This document shows, piece by piece, positions 15,592 to 24,286 of a DNA stretch of 64,000 nt. This DNA is from Alphaproteobacteria bacterium (GTDB taxonomy: Bacteria > Pseudomonadota > Alphaproteobacteria > Rhodobacterales > Rhodobacteraceae), in NCBI GenBank assembly GCA_030425145.1, contig JAUHVK010000006.1, positions 1-64,000 of the forward strand. The letters run 5' to 3'. The position numbers and the translations under genes were made by a program. The first letter of the stretch is position 1; each line of letters begins with the position of its first letter. The notes under the pieces were generated by a model. That model had not been told where the DNA came from and ran no database searches. It saw nothing but the letters and a program-made list of their open reading frames with translations.

Positions 15592-16737
15592 TTACAACAC
15601 CGACTCGAACAACGCCCGCGTGTTGGCCTCGGTCATGGTGACCGGGTTGCCGCCTGTGGAAGGGTCGTTCAGCGCATCGCGTACGAGGATGTCGAGGTTC
15701 GCATCTTTCACACCCAGATCGGTCAGCGTTTTCGGGATCGCGAAACCCGCGTTGAACTGATCGACAAAGGCGCAGAAGCCGTCGAACCCGCCGTCGATGC
15801 CCAGATAGCCCGCCGCGCGGTCAAAGCGGTCGCGGATGGCGTCGGCGTTGAACTTGAGCACGGTGGGCATGAAGACCGCGTTGGTGGTGCCGTGATGCGT
15901 GTGGTGATGCGCGCCGATGGGGTGCGACAGGGCATGGATCGCGCCGAGGCCTTTCTGGAAGGCGGTCGCGCCCATAGCGGCGGCGCTCATCATGTTGGCG
16001 CGGGCTTCGATGTCTGTCCCGTCTGCATAGGCGCGGGGCAGGTTGTCGACGACAAGGCGCATACCTTCCAAAGCGATGCCCTGGCTCATCGGGTGGTAGT
16101 GCGGGCTGGAATAGGCTTCGACGCAATGGGCGAAGGCATCAAGCCCGGTGCCAGCAGTGATGAACTTGGGCATGCCCACGGTCAGTTCGGGGTCGCAGAT
16201 CACCACCGCGGGGAGCATCTTGGGGTGGAAGATGATCTTTTTCTCGTGGGTTTCGGAATTGGTGATGACGCTGGCGCGGCCCACTTCGGATCCGGTGCCT
16301 GCGGTGGTCGGCACGGCGACGATGGGGTGGATGCCGGCAGGGTCAGCGCGGGTCCACCAGTCGCCGATGTCTTCGAAATCCCAGAGCGGGCGGGACTGGC
16401 CTGCCATGAAGGCAAGCGTTTTGGCGAGGTCGAGACCGGAGCCACCGCCAAATGCGATGACGCCATCAAAGCCACCTTCGCGGTAGATCTTGAGGCCTTC
16501 CTCGACGTTTCTTTCGTTCGGGTTGGGATCGACATCCGAGAACATCGCACGACCCAGACCCGCCTGTTCGACAAGGTTCAGGGTCTTTGTGGTGATCTCC
16601 ATATCCGCGAGGCCCCGGTCGGTGACGAGGAGCGGTTTGGAGATGCCAGCGGCAAGGCACGCCTCGGCGATTTCCGAGATGCGGCCCGCGCCGAAACGGA
16701 TGGCGGTGGGGTAGGACCAGTTTGCTTTCAGCGACAT
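15592..16737 (-). CDS. iron-containing (group III) alcohol dehydrogenase
   Basis: This 381-aa protein is the usual length for the iron-dependent ADH family. It has the nucleotide loop G-G-G-S-G-L-D-L-A-K near residue 98 and P-T-T-A-G-T-G-S-E. The metal-ligand histidines lie in D-A-F-A-H-C-V-E-A-Y and H-A-L-S-H-P-I-G-A-H-H-H. It is the last gene of a seven-gene operon and starts five bases after the aldehyde dehydrogenase stop. With that enzyme it would oxidise an alcohol through an aldehyde to an acid. Given the glutamine-synthetase-like ligase in the operon, the alcohol may be gamma-glutamylated; that is inference. Confidence 0.85.
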   Translation of the reverse strand: MSLKANWSYPTAIRFGAGRISEIAEACLAAGISKPLLVTDRGLADMEITTKTLNLVEQAGLGRAMFSDVDPNPNERNVEEGLKIYREGGFDGVIAFGGGSGLDLAKTLAFMAGQSRPLWDFEDIGDWWTRADPAGIHPIVAVPTTAGTGSEVGRASVITNSETHEKKIIFHPKMLPAVVICDPELTVGMPKFITAGTGLDAFAHCVEAYSSPHYHPMSQGIALEGMRLVVDNLPRAYADGTDIEARANMMSAAAMGATAFQKGLGAIHALSHPIGAHHHTHHGTTNAVFMPTVLKFNADAIRDRFDRAAGYLGIDGGFDGFCAFVDQFNAGFAIPKTLTDLGVKDANLDILVRDALNDPSTGGNPVTMTEANTRALFESVL

Positions 16738-16741
16738 CGGC

Positions 16742-18118
16742 TTATGCCTTCTTGAGATGGTAGGATTTGGGGCGTGTCAGGGCCTGATACGCCAGTTTCG
16801 ACAGACCTTGGCCGCGTCCGGTGTCTTTGCAGCCGGTCCAGCAAAGTGCGGGGTCAAGGAAGTCGCAGCGGTTGAGGAAGACGGTGCCGGTCTCGATCCG
16901 GTCGCCGATGGCTTCGGCGGTGGCGGTGTCGGCGGACCAGATCGACGCGGTGAGGCCGAACTGGCTGTCATTCATCAGCGCGATGGCTTCTTCGTCGTCC
17001 TTGACCGGCATGATGCCGACGACGGGACCAAAGCTTTCGTCGCGCATGACGCGCATCTTATGGTTCACGTTGGTCAGGATCTGCGGTGTCAGGTACGCGC
17101 CGCCATCGTCGGCGGGCATGGTGCCGATATGCGCTTTCGCGCCATCGGCAAGCGCCTCTTCGATCTGGGCGCGGACTTCTTTCGCGAAGCGGACATTGGC
17201 CATCGGGCCCATCGTGGTGTCGGGATCGAGCGGGTTGCCGAGTTTCTGGGCGTTGACCCAAGCGACGGCTTTTTCGACGAATTGGTCGAAAAGGCTTTCG
17301 TGCACATAGATGCGTTCGATCCCGCAGCAGCACTGGCCCGAGTTGAACATCGCGCCATCGAGCAACGTGTCGACCGCAGCGTCGATATTGGCGTCGGCGC
17401 GAACATAGCCGGGGTCTTTGCCGCCAAGTTCGGTCGAGACCGGGATGAAGGTGCCCGCTGCGGCGCGTTCGATGGCCTGACCGCCGCCGACCGAGCCGGT
17501 GAAGTTGACGAAGTCCACCGCGCGTTCCGAGAGAAGCGCGGAGGTGGTGTCGTGGTCAAGGACGAGGTTCTGGAACACGTCCGCGGGCACGCCCGCTGCG
17601 TGAAACGCTTCGGCCAGATGGTCGCCTACGGCGAGGGTTTGTCCAGCGTGTTTCAGGATCACCGTGTTGCCCGCGATGAGGGCGGGGGCCACGGTGTTGA
17701 TCGCGGTCATGTAGGGATAGTTCCACGGCGCGATGACCAGAACGGTGCCCCAGGGAGTGCGCTTGATCAGGCGGCGGAACGCGTCGCTGTCTTCGATCTG
17801 CATCGGAGCGAGCGACTCTTCGGCGACGTCTGCCATATAGGTCAGGCGTTCATTGAAGCCGCCATATTCGCCGCCATAACGGACGGGACGGCCCATCTGA
17901 TGCGCCAATTCGGTCGCCATGCGGTCGGTTTGCTGGCCGATGATTTCGCCCGCCTTGCGCACCAAAGCGATGCGTTCGGACAGCGGGCGCGCGGCCCAAT
18001 CGGCTTGGGCGGCCTTGGCGCGCTTGGCGGCGTCAAAAGCGGCGTCGCGGGTGAGCACCTCACGGGTGAGGTACACCGATCCGTCAATCGGGGAGATCAG
18101 GTCTACGGTCTTGGTCAT
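16742..18118 (-). CDS. NAD(P)-dependent aldehyde dehydrogenase
   Basis: This 458-aa ALDH-superfamily enzyme is slightly shorter than the common 480-500 aa. It has the oxyanion asparagine in A-P-W-N-Y-P-Y, the general-base glutamate in T-E-L-G-G-K-D and the nucleophile region F-N-S-G-Q-C-C-C, where the first cysteine of the triple is the expected catalytic one. It starts three bases after the glutamine-synthetase-like gene stops and is followed by the iron ADH. The group resembles the dehydrogenases that act on gamma-glutamyl aldehydes or succinate semialdehyde; the exact substrate is not set by sequence. Confidence 0.88.
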   Translation of the reverse strand: MTKTVDLISPIDGSVYLTREVLTRDAAFDAAKRAKAAQADWAARPLSERIALVRKAGEIIGQQTDRMATELAHQMGRPVRYGGEYGGFNERLTYMADVAEESLAPMQIEDSDAFRRLIKRTPWGTVLVIAPWNYPYMTAINTVAPALIAGNTVILKHAGQTLAVGDHLAEAFHAAGVPADVFQNLVLDHDTTSALLSERAVDFVNFTGSVGGGQAIERAAAGTFIPVSTELGGKDPGYVRADANIDAAVDTLLDGAMFNSGQCCCGIERIYVHESLFDQFVEKAVAWVNAQKLGNPLDPDTTMGPMANVRFAKEVRAQIEEALADGAKAHIGTMPADDGGAYLTPQILTNVNHKMRVMRDESFGPVVGIMPVKDDEEAIALMNDSQFGLTASIWSADTATAEAIGDRIETGTVFLNRCDFLDPALCWTGCKDTGRGQGLSKLAYQALTRPKSYHLKKA

Positions 18119-18121
18119 GTC

Positions 18122-19483
18122 TTAGGCTCTTTCAAATCCGCGCTGGAGTTCCCAGTCGGTGACAACAGCGTCAAATGTTTCCTGCTCAACTTCGGCAGCG
18201 CGTGTGTAGTGGTCGATCACGTCATCGCCCATCGCCTTGCGGAGCATGTTGGAACTGCGCAGGGTTTCGGTTGCGGCGCGAAGGGTGGCAGGGATCTCGG
18301 GGATGTGGTGCATGTGGTAGACGTCGCCAGAGACCGGCTCTTCCAGTGACAGCTTTTCCTCCATCCCGGCAATCCCGGCAGCAAGTTGTGCAGCACAGGC
18401 GAGATAAGGATTGATGTCGCTTCCGGGAATGCGGCATTCGATCCGGACGCCTTTGGTGCCGTCGCCGACAAGACGGTAGCCTGCGGTGCGGTTGTCCACC
18501 GACCATGCGATCTTGGTGGGGGCAAAGGTGCCCGGCAGGAAGCGCTTGTAGCTGTTGATATAGGGCGCAAGGAAAACGGTCATGTCGGGGGCGTATTTGA
18601 TGAGGCCCGCGACGTAGGATTTCATCGTGTCCGACATGGTCAGCTTGGCGTCCGCGTCGTGGAACACGTTTGTGTCGCCTTTGAACAGAGACTGGTGCAC
18701 GTGGGCGGCGCTGCCCACCTTGTCGGCGCGCCACTTGGGCAGGAAGCTGGCCGCGTGGCCGTTCATCTGGGCTATTTCCTTGACCGCATGTTTCGCGATC
18801 GTGTGGTTGTCGGCGCAGGCAAGCGCATCGGCGTAGCGGATGTTCAGCTCTTCCTGACCGGTTTCCGCTTCGCCCTTGGAGTTTTCGACCGGCACACCAG
18901 CCGCCACCAGATGGTTGCGGATCGGGCGCATGACGTGTTCTTCGCGGGTGGTCTGGAGGATGTTGTAATCCTCGTTATAGCCGCTGATCGGGGTCAGGTT
19001 GCGATAGTCGGATTTGCGGATCTCGTCGTAGCTGTGCTCGAAGAGGAAGAACTCCAGCTCGGTCGCCATCATGGGCGTGAGACCCATCGCATCAAGGCGT
19101 GCGATCTGCTTTTTGAGCATCTGGCGCGGGGAATGGGGGACCGGTTCGTGCGTGTGGTGGTCGATCAGATCACAGAGCACCATCGCCGTGCCTTCGAGCC
19201 ACGGCATCGGGCGCAGCGTGGCCATGTCCGGCTTCATCACGTAGTCGCCATAGCCTGCGGCCCAGCTGGTGGATTTGTAGCCATCCGGGGTCGCCATTTC
19301 GAGATCGGTGGCGAGCAGGTAATTGCAGCAATGGGTCTCTTTCCAGGCGGATTCAATGAAGTTCGAAACGTGGAAACGTTTGCCCATAAGCCGGCCCTGC
19401 ATGTCCACCATGCAGACGAGAACAGTGTCGATTGCGCCGGTTTCGGCGGCGTTGCTCAAAGCATCCAGGGTCATGTGGGCCAT
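18122..19483 (-). CDS. glutamine-synthetase-like gamma-glutamyl ligase
   Basis: This 453-aa protein of the type I glutamine synthetase fold has the metal-binding A-T-E-L-E-F-F-L-F, G-E-A-E-T-G-Q-E-E, the H-V-H histidine in G-S-A-A-H-V-H-Q-S and the ATP/glutamate-loop region R-F-L-P-G-T-F-A-P. It differs from housekeeping GlnA in length and in the lack of the usual adenylylation tyrosine region. This fits the PuuA/IpuC/GlnA4-like ligases that attach glutamate to an amine. The start at 19483 (M-A-H-M-T-L-D) was chosen because the longer frame runs into the upstream gene. Context: between the TRAP binding protein and ALDH/ADH. A true ammonia-assimilating enzyme is less likely. Confidence 0.8.
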   Translation of the reverse strand: MAHMTLDALSNAAETGAIDTVLVCMVDMQGRLMGKRFHVSNFIESAWKETHCCNYLLATDLEMATPDGYKSTSWAAGYGDYVMKPDMATLRPMPWLEGTAMVLCDLIDHHTHEPVPHSPRQMLKKQIARLDAMGLTPMMATELEFFLFEHSYDEIRKSDYRNLTPISGYNEDYNILQTTREEHVMRPIRNHLVAAGVPVENSKGEAETGQEELNIRYADALACADNHTIAKHAVKEIAQMNGHAASFLPKWRADKVGSAAHVHQSLFKGDTNVFHDADAKLTMSDTMKSYVAGLIKYAPDMTVFLAPYINSYKRFLPGTFAPTKIAWSVDNRTAGYRLVGDGTKGVRIECRIPGSDINPYLACAAQLAAGIAGMEEKLSLEEPVSGDVYHMHHIPEIPATLRAATETLRSSNMLRKAMGDDVIDHYTRAAEVEQETFDAVVTDWELQRGFERA

Positions 19484-19511
19484 TGGCGTGTCCTTTACTT
19501 TCACGGTCAAA

Positions 19512-19534
19512 GCGACCCCCGGAGAGGGGATCGC
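19512..19534 (-). other. hairpin after the TRAP binding-protein gene
   Basis: On the minus strand GCGATCCCC and GGGGGTCGC pair over nine positions (one G-U) around a five-base loop, followed by TTTG. It lies 22 bases after the dctP stop and 28 bases before the ligase start. Hairpins here commonly protect the abundant binding-protein message and reduce downstream reading. Confidence 0.5.
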
Positions 19535-19556
19535 CTTTCGATGGAATGTGCTTCGA

Positions 19557-20594
19557 TTATTCGAAGTTGTACGGGGCGCCAGCCTGGTTGATGACGCTGT
19601 TGTACTCGCGGAAGATGCTGATGATCTTCTGCTGGATCTCGCCTTCCTCGGCAACCTCGTTCCAGAACTCCTTGGCGGCGTTCTCGACCTCGGCCCATTC
19701 GCTCGGCGGAACTTGGCGCAGTTGCAGCTTGTCGCCATTGGCGCGCAGCGCCGCTTCGCCACCCCAGTACCACTGGTTGCGATAGGTGTGGCCGGCTTCG
19801 GTGGCTGCCATCACGACGGACTTGAGGTGATCCGGCAGGTCTGCCCAGCGTTGCTGGTTGACGAACCAGGAACCGATCCATGCGCCCGAGATGTTGTTGG
19901 TCAGGAAGTAGTCGGTCACATCCGCCCAGCCGACGGTGTAGTCTTCGGTGATGCCGGACCAGGCCATGCCGTCAAGCTCGCCCGTCTGCACCGCGACTTC
20001 GGCGTCTTCGTAGGGGATCGAAACCGGCACGACGCCGAATTTCGACAGGAAACGACCAGCGGTCGGGAAGGAATAGAGGCGCAGACCGTCGAGGTCGGCA
20101 ACCGAGGTGATTTCCTTCGTGGTGTTGAAGTTACACGGGTCCTGACCGGCAGCGGAGATCCACTGAACGCCGACCTTGGCGTACTCTTCTTCCCAGATTT
20201 CCTTGAGGCCGTACTGGTTGAACAGAACAGGCACGTCGAGGATGTGCTTGGTGGCGAAGGGGAAGTAGCCGCCGAACTGGCGCAGCGGGGTCGGGGACGC
20301 CATGGAGTCGTCGTCCGAGTGTACGCCGTCGATGGTGCCGCGCTGAAGCGCCTGGAACAGTTCACCCGTGGGCACGATCTGGTCGGCGTAGAAAAGCTCG
20401 ACCGTGAGTTCACCGTTAGAGTTGTTGTTGATGTAGTCGATGACCGGCTTGGTCACGTGCTCACCCAGAGCGGCCCCGGCATAGGTCTGGAAGCGCCAGG
20501 TGATGCCGGACTGTGCCTTGACGATTGCGGGGGCTGCAAGGCTTGCTGCTGCACCGATCCCGGCGGTTCTGAGAAACTTACGTCTTGTGGTCAT
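19557..20594 (-). CDS. TRAP transporter substrate-binding protein DctP
   Basis: This 345-aa periplasmic solute receptor of the DctP/TAXI-like TRAP family is exported by the Tat route: the N-terminus reads T-T-R-R-K-F-L-R-T-A-G, followed by a hydrophobic stretch and an A-x-A-type cleavage region near residue 27. The family's conserved arginine and the F-Q-T-Y-A-G start of the mature protein are visible. It belongs to an operon with DctM and DctQ, so it delivers the substrate to a sodium-driven uptake system. The ligand is probably the compound degraded by the downstream ligase and dehydrogenases. Confidence 0.88.
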   Translation of the reverse strand: MTTRRKFLRTAGIGAAASLAAPAIVKAQSGITWRFQTYAGAALGEHVTKPVIDYINNNSNGELTVELFYADQIVPTGELFQALQRGTIDGVHSDDDSMASPTPLRQFGGYFPFATKHILDVPVLFNQYGLKEIWEEEYAKVGVQWISAAGQDPCNFNTTKEITSVADLDGLRLYSFPTAGRFLSKFGVVPVSIPYEDAEVAVQTGELDGMAWSGITEDYTVGWADVTDYFLTNNISGAWIGSWFVNQQRWADLPDHLKSVVMAATEAGHTYRNQWYWGGEAALRANGDKLQLRQVPPSEWAEVENAAKEFWNEVAEEGEIQQKIISIFREYNSVINQAGAPYNFE

Positions 20595-20642
20595 GTCATT
20601 TCCTCTCGGTTGGGTTGCTGCCCCGCTTCCGGGGTCTTTTGG

Positions 20643-21968
20643 TTATTTGTCGTACACGTATTCCGGCAGCCAAAGGGCAATCTCCGGGAAGATCATGATG
20701 ATCGCGAGTGCCATCACCATCACTGCTACGAAGGGAAGGATGGATGTGTAGATGTCGCGGAGGCCGACTTCAGGCGGAGCCATCGCGCGCATCAGGAACA
20801 GGTTATAGCCGAAGGGCGGCGTCATATAGGCGATCTGAGTCGTGATCGTGTAGAGGATTCCGTACCAGATCAGGTCGAAGCCAAGTGCACCCACCAGCGG
20901 AACGTAAAGCGGCGCGACGATCACCAGCATGGCGGTGTCATCAAGGAACGTGCCCATGATGATGAAGCTGAGCTGCATCAGGATCAGGATCATCCACGGG
21001 TTCAGACCAAGCTGCTCGGTAAACAGGTTTTCGATCGCCTTGACCGCGCCCAGACCGTCGAACACGGCGCCAAAGGCCAGCGCGGCGAGGATGATCCACA
21101 TGAACATACACGAGATGCCAAGTGTGTTACGGACCGAGTTCTCGAACACCTCACGGGTCATCCTGCCCTTGAGGACGGCGGCCATGAAGGCGGCGATGGC
21201 TCCGATGGCCGAGCTTTCGACAAGTGAAGTCCAACCGTTCACGAATGGCACCATCATCACGAAGAAAATGACGAGCGGCAGCAGGCCGGCGCGCAGCAAG
21301 CGCAGCTTTTCAGCGCGAGGAATGTCGCGTTCCTCGGCGGAAAGGACCGGTCCAAGAGAGGGGTTCAGTTTGCAGCGGATCACGATGTAGAAGATGAACA
21401 TCGTTGCCATCATCAGGCCCGGTATCACACCTGCGAGCCAAAGTTGACCTACCGGCTGGCGGGCGATCATCGCGTAGAGGACCAGCACCACCGAGGGTGG
21501 CACAAGGATACCCAGCGATGACCCTGCCTGGATCACCCCCGTGACCATGCGTTTATCGTATCCGCGCCTTAAGAGTTCGGGCAGCGCGATGGTGGCGCCG
21601 ATGGCCATGCCCGCAACGCTCAGCCCGTTCATGGCGGAGATCAGAACCATCAGGCCGATGGTGCCGACAGCGAGGCCGCCAGACAGGCCACCCATCCAAA
21701 CGTGGAACATCTTGTAGAGGTCGTCTGCGATGCGGCTTTCCGAGAGCACGTAACCCATGAAAATGAACATCGGCAGCGTCAGCAGCGGATACCATTTCAT
21801 CAACTTCATCGCAGCCGAGAAACCGAGGTCATACCCACCCCGGTCCCCCCAGAGGAAGAACGCCGCGACGACGGCCACGAAGCCGATTGCACCGAACACG
21901 CGCTGACCCGTCAGGAGCATCAGCATCATGGTCGAGAACATGAGTGCCGCAATCAATTCATACGGCAT
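20643..21968 (-). CDS. TRAP transporter large permease DctM
   Basis: This 441-aa very hydrophobic protein with about 12 transmembrane segments is the family-standard length for the large TRAP subunit. Characteristic segments include G-S-S-L-G-I-L-V-P-P-S, a re-entrant-type loop, and Y-M-T-P-P-F-G-Y-N-L-F near the C-terminus. It forms the ion-coupled transport pathway with DctQ in the inner membrane. The start shares its base with the DctQ stop (both at 21968), indicating coupling. Confidence 0.9.
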   Translation of the reverse strand: MPYELIAALMFSTMMLMLLTGQRVFGAIGFVAVVAAFFLWGDRGGYDLGFSAAMKLMKWYPLLTLPMFIFMGYVLSESRIADDLYKMFHVWMGGLSGGLAVGTIGLMVLISAMNGLSVAGMAIGATIALPELLRRGYDKRMVTGVIQAGSSLGILVPPSVVLVLYAMIARQPVGQLWLAGVIPGLMMATMFIFYIVIRCKLNPSLGPVLSAEERDIPRAEKLRLLRAGLLPLVIFFVMMVPFVNGWTSLVESSAIGAIAAFMAAVLKGRMTREVFENSVRNTLGISCMFMWIILAALAFGAVFDGLGAVKAIENLFTEQLGLNPWMILILMQLSFIIMGTFLDDTAMLVIVAPLYVPLVGALGFDLIWYGILYTITTQIAYMTPPFGYNLFLMRAMAPPEVGLRDIYTSILPFVAVMVMALAIIMIFPEIALWLPEYVYDK

Positions 21969-22549
21969 CAGACTTTTGCCCCCATGTCATGTCCTTTGAG
22001 GCGCAGAATGTCCTTGGCCAGTTCGCAGAGCACTTGAAGCAGCATCAGGAAAATCCCGATCACCATGATAACCTTGATTGGCCAGAGATACGGCCGCCAC
22101 GAGGTGGGGCTGCGTTCGAGGAAGCCCAGCTCTGCGTTGCCAGTGGCGAGCCCCGCGAAGAAGCTGATCGGTTCGGAGCCGAAATAGCCCAGCGAATATG
22201 CAGTCGAAGCGATGCCGCCGTAGAGCAGGAAAACCAGGTAGACGAGCAGGAATACCACGGTCACTGCGTCGATGGCGGCTTTGCGGCGGTCGCTCATCTC
22301 GCCGTAGATCAGGTCCATGCGCACATTCGATCCGAGTTGGATCGAATAGGGGCCGCCTAGGATGTAATAGGCGACCATTGCGAATTGAGCCATTTCCAGT
22401 GTCCAGAGCGACGGGACAAGGAACACCTTACTGATCGAGGACCAGAGCAGAATGCCCATCATCGCGAAGATGCCGTACATCACGATCCGCCCGATCATGC
22501 GGTTGAACGGGTCGATCACCCGGACATAGGCCAAGAGCGCACCGGTCAT
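21968..22549 (-). CDS. TRAP transporter small permease DctQ
   Basis: This 193-aa protein has four predicted transmembrane helices and the conserved arginine/aspartate region N-V-R-M-D-L-I-Y after the second helix, typical of DctQ. It partners with DctM. Its start overlaps the stop of the upstream N-formylglutamate amidohydrolase-like gene by four bases, placing both in one operon. Confidence 0.88.
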   Translation of the reverse strand: MTGALLAYVRVIDPFNRMIGRIVMYGIFAMMGILLWSSISKVFLVPSLWTLEMAQFAMVAYYILGGPYSIQLGSNVRMDLIYGEMSDRRKAAIDAVTVVFLLVYLVFLLYGGIASTAYSLGYFGSEPISFFAGLATGNAELGFLERSPTSWRPYLWPIKVIMVIGIFLMLLQVLCELAKDILRLKGHDMGAKV

Positions 22550-23316
22550 GTGGCCTCCTGCGTGGCCAAGGCTTTGGTCAGCATGGTGCTCAGGATGTCG
22601 GTGAACCGGGCGACACCGGCCGCGTCGGAAATCAGGTCGTTGCGCACTTCGATCATTACGTTCTGAAGGCCGCGCGGGATAGCGTGTTCGCGCAGCGTGT
22701 GGGTGACGCCATCGGTCACGGAATAGGGCGCGTTCAATTGCGCATCGAGGTCGTCGGGACGGTTGGCCAGCATGGCGCGGGCAAGCCTGTCGTCGCTGTC
22801 ATGCAGCAGGCCGAGCTCGACCGATCGTGGCTGGCCGAACCATGTGGGCGTGAAGGAATGGATGGTCACAAGGACGGGCGACTTTGTGAACCCGTCGAGG
22901 GTGGATGACAGCAGCGTGCGGAACGGGTCGTAAACCTCGGTCACGCGGGCCGCGCGGGCGGCGTCGTCGAGTCCGACATTCCCGGGCACGTCGATCACTT
23001 CGGACCGTTCCGGAAACGCGCCGGGCGCGCTGGGCGGGCGGTTGCAATCATAGACCAGCCGCGACACGCGTGACGCGACGAGCGGTGCATCGAGTTTTTC
23101 CGACAGCGCAACAGCAAGGTCGCGCCCGCCAATATCCCACGCGGCATGGCTGTGCCGGTGTTCCGGGGCAACGCCCAGATCGGCAAGCGATGCGGGGATA
23201 AAGGCGCTGGCATGTTCGCAAACAAGACAGATTGGTGCCGTGCCTTGCGGGTTCACCACCTCGGCGGCGGGGCCGTCGTTGGGGCCCAGAATCTTATGGT
23301 CTGCGGATGTCGTCAC
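22546..23316 (-). CDS. N-formylglutamate amidohydrolase-family hydrolase
   Basis: This 256-aa protein of the FGase family has the zinc-site pattern L-V-C-E-H-A-S near residue 32, the histidine in H-S-H-A-A-W-D-I-G and the glutamate in M-I-E-V-R-N-D. Characterised members release glutamate from N-formylglutamate, but here no histidine-utilisation genes are present. The gene is the first of an operon with a TRAP system, a gamma-glutamyl-ligase-like protein and two dehydrogenases, so cleavage of an N- or gamma-substituted glutamate product is a plausible role. The start codon appears to be GTG with a weak ribosome site. Confidence 0.8.
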   Translation of the reverse strand: MTTSADHKILGPNDGPAAEVVNPQGTAPICLVCEHASAFIPASLADLGVAPEHRHSHAAWDIGGRDLAVALSEKLDAPLVASRVSRLVYDCNRPPSAPGAFPERSEVIDVPGNVGLDDAARAARVTEVYDPFRTLLSSTLDGFTKSPVLVTIHSFTPTWFGQPRSVELGLLHDSDDRLARAMLANRPDDLDAQLNAPYSVTDGVTHTLREHAIPRGLQNVMIEVRNDLISDAAGVARFTDILSTMLTKALATQEAT

Positions 23317-23322
23317 ACCGCC

Positions 23323-23351
23323 ATTAGGGTTCTGGCACTGCGACCTGTCAA
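23323..23351 (-). promoter_or_regulatory. candidate sigma-70 promoter of the TRAP/ligase operon
   Basis: On the minus strand TTGACA (23351-23346) is followed after exactly 17 bases by CCTAAT (23328-23323). The -10 box ends six bases before the GTG at 23316, so the transcript would be leaderless or nearly so unless translation starts further in. Confidence 0.4.
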
Positions 23352-23389
23352 GACAATTTCGTTGATTATTGTACTAAGATCGGTATCAC

Positions 23390-23405
23390 TGTAGAGATTG
23401 CTACA
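23390..23405. promoter_or_regulatory. candidate RpiR operator
   Basis: An inverted repeat TGTAG-N6-CTACA lies 15 bases before the RpiR-family start. The form is close to operators known for some RpiR regulators (TGTAN-type half sites, for example HexR). It could serve autoregulation and control of the divergent operon. Confidence 0.45.
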
Positions 23406-23419
23406 AAAGGCGTCGGGCG

Positions 23420-24286
23420 ATGGCGAAACCTTTTTCAGTCAAGGACAGATTGCAAGATCAGGCCGGGGCTCTGACCCCCGCCGAACGGCAATTGTCGAGC
23501 GTCCTGTTGCGCGATTATCCGGTGGGCGGGCTGCAATCCATCACCCGCATTGCGGAGGCTGCGGGCGTGTCGACGCCGACGGTGATCCGGCTGGCGCGTA
23601 AGCTGGGCTTTGACGGATTCCCGGAGTTGCAGGCGGCGATGCGCGAGGAGGCGTCGGAGCAGTTCAAGACGCCCATTCGCAAGCGCGAGGGCTGGGGCGA
23701 CACAAAGCCTGGATCAGCCGCGTTCACGGCCTTTGCCGAGGCGGTTTTCGACAATCTGAGCCGCACTATCGACCGGCTGGAGCCGGGTACTCTGGACGCC
23801 ATCGCAGGGGTTCTGGCAGATCGCCAGCGGCCGGTATATCTGTCGGGTGGCCGGATCACACGGTCGAATGCAGATTACTTTTACAACCACCTTCAGATCA
23901 TCCGCCCGGCGGTGACATTGCTGGGTGCGTCACCGAATGTCTGGCCGCAATACATTCTGGACATGGATCGCGCGTCTGTTCTGATCCTGTTCGACATTCG
24001 GCGCTATGAGCGGGACCTGGAACGCCTCGCAGAGTTGGCGAAAGAGCGGGGGGCGGAGATCATTCTATTCACCGACCAATGGGGGTCACCGATCTCGCGT
24101 CTCGCGGATCACGTGGTGAATGCAATGATCGAAGTGCCGTCGAGCTGGGATTCGACCCTGGCGATCAACCTGATCATCGAAGCTTTGATTGCCGAGGTTC
24201 AAACCCGCGTGTCCGAGAGTGCGCGGGAGCGGATCGAGGCGCTGGAGGATATGTTCCAGTCGACCCGAATTTTCCGCAAACCTTAA
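23420..24286 (+). CDS. RpiR/MurR-family regulator
   Basis: This 288-aa protein has an N-terminal helix-turn-helix of the RpiR type (residues 10-85, with A-A-G-V-S-T-P-T-V-I-R-L-A-R-K-L-G-F) and a SIS domain from about residue 125 to 260 (V-Y-L-S-G-G-R-I-T). SIS domains in such regulators bind phosphosugars or other small effectors. It is divergent from the seven-gene operon starting at 23316, the arrangement expected for its regulator. Its stop overlaps that of the convergent DMT permease gene by four bases. Confidence 0.87.
   Translation: MAKPFSVKDRLQDQAGALTPAERQLSSVLLRDYPVGGLQSITRIAEAAGVSTPTVIRLARKLGFDGFPELQAAMREEASEQFKTPIRKREGWGDTKPGSAAFTAFAEAVFDNLSRTIDRLEPGTLDAIAGVLADRQRPVYLSGGRITRSNADYFYNHLQIIRPAVTLLGASPNVWPQYILDMDRASVLILFDIRRYERDLERLAELAKERGAEIILFTDQWGSPISRLADHVVNAMIEVPSSWDSTLAINLIIEALIAEVQTRVSESARERIEALEDMFQSTRIFRKP

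Noticed and set aside
15592-18118. ADH plus ALDH pair as an ethanol or methanol oxidation system
   Set aside because: The pair is embedded in an operon with a gamma-glutamyl-ligase-like protein, a TRAP importer and an FGase-family hydrolase, which fits a nitrogenous substrate better.
16757-18349. A 530-codon plus-strand frame opposite the aldehyde dehydrogenase gene
   Set aside because: It is a shadow of the ALDH coding strand, which has all catalytic motifs.
19323-21227. A 634-codon plus-strand frame opposite the TRAP genes
   Set aside because: The minus strand encodes DctP, DctM and the ligase with full motifs; the plus frame gives a compositionally biased product with no domain.
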